From an uncultured Draconibacterium sp. (GTDB lineage Bacteria; Bacteroidota; Bacteroidia; Bacteroidales; Prolixibacteraceae), in assembly GCF_963677575.1 (NCBI RefSeq), contig NZ_OY782038.1:2917501-2981500 (forward strand): a stretch of 64,000 nt of DNA, given 5' to 3'. The notes under the pieces were generated by a model, which saw only the letters and a program-made list of their open reading frames with translations, searched no databases and had not been told where the DNA came from. Made by a program: the position numbers and the translations under genes. Of the stretch, positions 62,636-64,000 are shown one piece after another (within the stretch, counting starts at the first letter, position 1; the number at the start of each line of letters is the position of its first letter).

Positions 62636-63751
62636 TTATTTTCTGGTGATTTTTACCTTTTTAGTTGGCGCCATTTGGATGTTACGCACATGAACACGGT
62701 GTTTCACTTTATCAGCCACATCGGCAAAAGCCATTCCGGTAATGGAATCGCCGTTGGCAGCCACCGGTGTTCCTTCATCGCCACCTTCGCGGATGCTCTG
62801 AACAATTGGAATTTGCCCTAACAATGGCAAGCCCAATTTATCGGCTAGTTTTTTACCACCTTCTTTACCAAAAATGTAGTACTTATTTTCGGGCAGCTCT
62901 TCCGGTGTAAACCACGCCATATTTTCTACCAAGCCCAATACCGGAACATCAACCGACTTACTTTGGAACATGCTGGTTCCTCGCACCACATCGGCCAGTG
63001 CCACATCTTGCGGAGTAGTTACAATGACAGCTCCGGTTACCGGAACACTTTGTACCAGAGTAAGGTGAATATCACTGGTGCCCGGAGGCAGGTCGATCAA
63101 CAAATAATCCAGGTCGCCCCAGTTTCCTTCCGAGATTAATTGTTTCAAGGCGTTTGATGCCATTGGTCCACGCCAGATAATGGCACTGTCGGGATCAACA
63201 AAAAAACCTACCGATAGGAATTTCACACCATATTTTTCCAGCGGATTGATCATCTCTCTGTCGTCGATTTTTACACCTGCCGGACGTTCGCCTTCAACAC
63301 CAAACATTTTTGGAATTGACGGGCCAAAAATATCGGCATCCAGTAATCCCACTTTTGCACCACTTTTTGCCAGAGCAACTGCAGTATTTACGGCAACAGT
63401 TGATTTACCAACACCGCCTTTACCTGATGCGATGGCCACAATATTCTTAACCTTGGGTAAAACCGGGCGTTCCATATCGTGAATGAATTTCACGGCAATA
63501 TTATCTTCAATCTCAACCTGCTCACCAAGGTATTTTTTTATGGCCGCTTCGCAAGCCAGAACAAGTGCTTCAATATTCGGGTCGTTACTTTTCTGAAAAA
63601 ACAGCGAGAAACTTACACGTTGCCCGGCAATGCGGATTTCCTGTGGCATTTCCAGTTGCACCACATCTTCGTCACTTCCCGGATATTTTACAGTGCGCAA
63701 GGCATCGGTAACATCTTTGGGGACAATTAATTTTCTTGGTATATCTGCCAT
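62636..63751 (-). CDS. Mrp/NBP35 family P-loop ATPase (iron-sulfur carrier)
   Basis: 371 aa. An N-terminal DUF59/MIP18-like domain (about 11-90) precedes the ATPase with the deviant Walker A ASGKGGVGKSTVAVNTA (from 108), LLDADIFGPSIPKMFG and LIDLPPGTSDIHLTL. These proteins assemble and deliver Fe-S clusters. The segment where most Mrp proteins have CxxC reads VENMAWFTPEELPENKYYIF here, with no cysteine. Preceded by an exact -7 element; probably a single-gene unit bounded downstream by the palindromic repeat. Confidence 0.93.
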   Translation of the reverse strand: MADIPRKLIVPKDVTDALRTVKYPGSDEDVVQLEMPQEIRIAGQRVSFSLFFQKSNDPNIEALVLACEAAIKKYLGEQVEIEDNIAVKFIHDMERPVLPKVKNIVAIASGKGGVGKSTVAVNTAVALAKSGAKVGLLDADIFGPSIPKMFGVEGERPAGVKIDDREMINPLEKYGVKFLSVGFFVDPDSAIIWRGPMASNALKQLISEGNWGDLDYLLIDLPPGTSDIHLTLVQSVPVTGAVIVTTPQDVALADVVRGTSMFQSKSVDVPVLGLVENMAWFTPEELPENKYYIFGKEGGKKLADKLGLPLLGQIPIVQSIREGGDEGTPVAANGDSITGMAFADVADKVKHRVHVRNIQMAPTKKVKITRK

Positions 63752-63797
63752 TTTAAAATGCTTTATTTTGACTTTTACTGTCGTTTATTTGTAGCTG

Positions 63798-63805
63798 CAA
63801 ATTTA
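63798..63805 (-). promoter_or_regulatory. -7 element for the mrp gene
   Basis: Reads TAAATTTG on the minus strand, an exact match 46 bases upstream of the start codon. Confidence 0.5.
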
Positions 63806-63936
63806 ATAATTGCAATTAGATGAACAGTTTAAACACCGAAATGTTTTGATTATTATTTTGAACTTTTGACCAATTCGATAAATTCTGAGAATAATTAATT
63901 CATTCCATCGTAACTGGTAGTTGAGTAATAGTTTCG

Positions 63937-64000
63937 TTACAATTCCTTCTTCGGATCCCAGAACTTTTCTTTGAAATCGAGAATTTTGTCACCATCGAGT
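63937..64000 (-). CDS. C-terminal end of an unidentified protein, cut by window edge
   Basis: The minus strand shows an open frame from the right edge to a TAA at 63937-63939, encoding 20 residues that end EKFWDPKKEL. It is too short to identify. Its orientation suggests it could be upstream of mrp in a run of minus-strand genes. Confidence 0.5.
   Translation of the reverse strand, partial: LDGDKILDFKEKFWDPKKEL

Noticed and set aside
1..64000. CRISPR array, riboswitch or rRNA operon
   Set aside because: No regularly spaced direct repeats, no recognisable riboswitch core and no rRNA sequence were found; one tRNA is the only stable RNA gene identified.

Overview
The window reads as chromosomal DNA of a Bacteroidota species. 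Supporting signs are a SusC/SusD pair, two type IX secretion (T9SS) genes (porX, porW/sprE), a gliding-type (CHU_C) C-terminal domain, a DUF5020 barrel, a bactofilin fused into the start of the ATP synthase operon, and several exact copies of the Bacteroidota -7 promoter element TAnnTTTG just ahead of genes. T9SS together with SusCD and moderate GC suggests the Bacteroidia, perhaps Marinilabiliales/Prolixibacteraceae-like; that placement is inference. I see no phage, insertion sequence, CRISPR array or integrase.

Layout. 1-6.1 kb (mostly minus): surface-polysaccharide genes, with the start of a flippase cut by the left edge and a four-enzyme set (wbpE, wbpD, wbpA, wbpB) that makes a UDP-2,3-diacetamido uronic acid. 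6.2-13.0 kb: housekeeping genes (3-methyladenine glycosylase, POT peptide transporter, membrane-tethered receiver protein, coaX, dxs, histidine kinase). 13.2-19.2 kb: a SusC/SusD pair plus a third surface lipoprotein, closed by a strong terminator. 19.35-29.7 kb: a seven-gene operon with a DUF4369 lipoprotein followed by three tandem copies of a two-gene module. Each module has a polytopic DUF6057-type membrane protein with a helical C-terminal domain and a beta-propeller lipoprotein carrying one CxxCH c-type heme motif. This triplicated module is the most intriguing unexplained system here.

29.8-38.3 kb: yceD-rpmF, fabH, then bactofilin-atpZ-(membrane protein)-atpB-E-F-H-A-G, an ATP synthase operon without the beta and epsilon genes. 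38.3-44.3 kb: ThuA-domain protein, duplicated NTF2-like protein, tRNA-Val(GAC), a purine permease paired with a Tsx-like outer-membrane protein, DUF2461 and ispD. 44.4-51.0 kb: a tetR-tolC-adaptor-RND efflux operon. 51.2-52.9 kb: a T9SS-type cargo-like protein beside a membrane-spanning LuxR-type regulator. 53-64 kb: manC, mlaE-mlaF, a DUF89 protein, porX and porW, a 121-bp palindromic repeat, mrp and a partial gene at the right edge.

Themes. The envelope dominates: sugar-nucleotide synthesis, outer-membrane uptake, lipid transport, efflux and T9SS. porW and porX adjoin on one strand, and the T9SS-type protein with its membrane-bound regulator lies a few kb away. dxs and ispD belong to the MEP isoprenoid pathway but are 32 kb apart.
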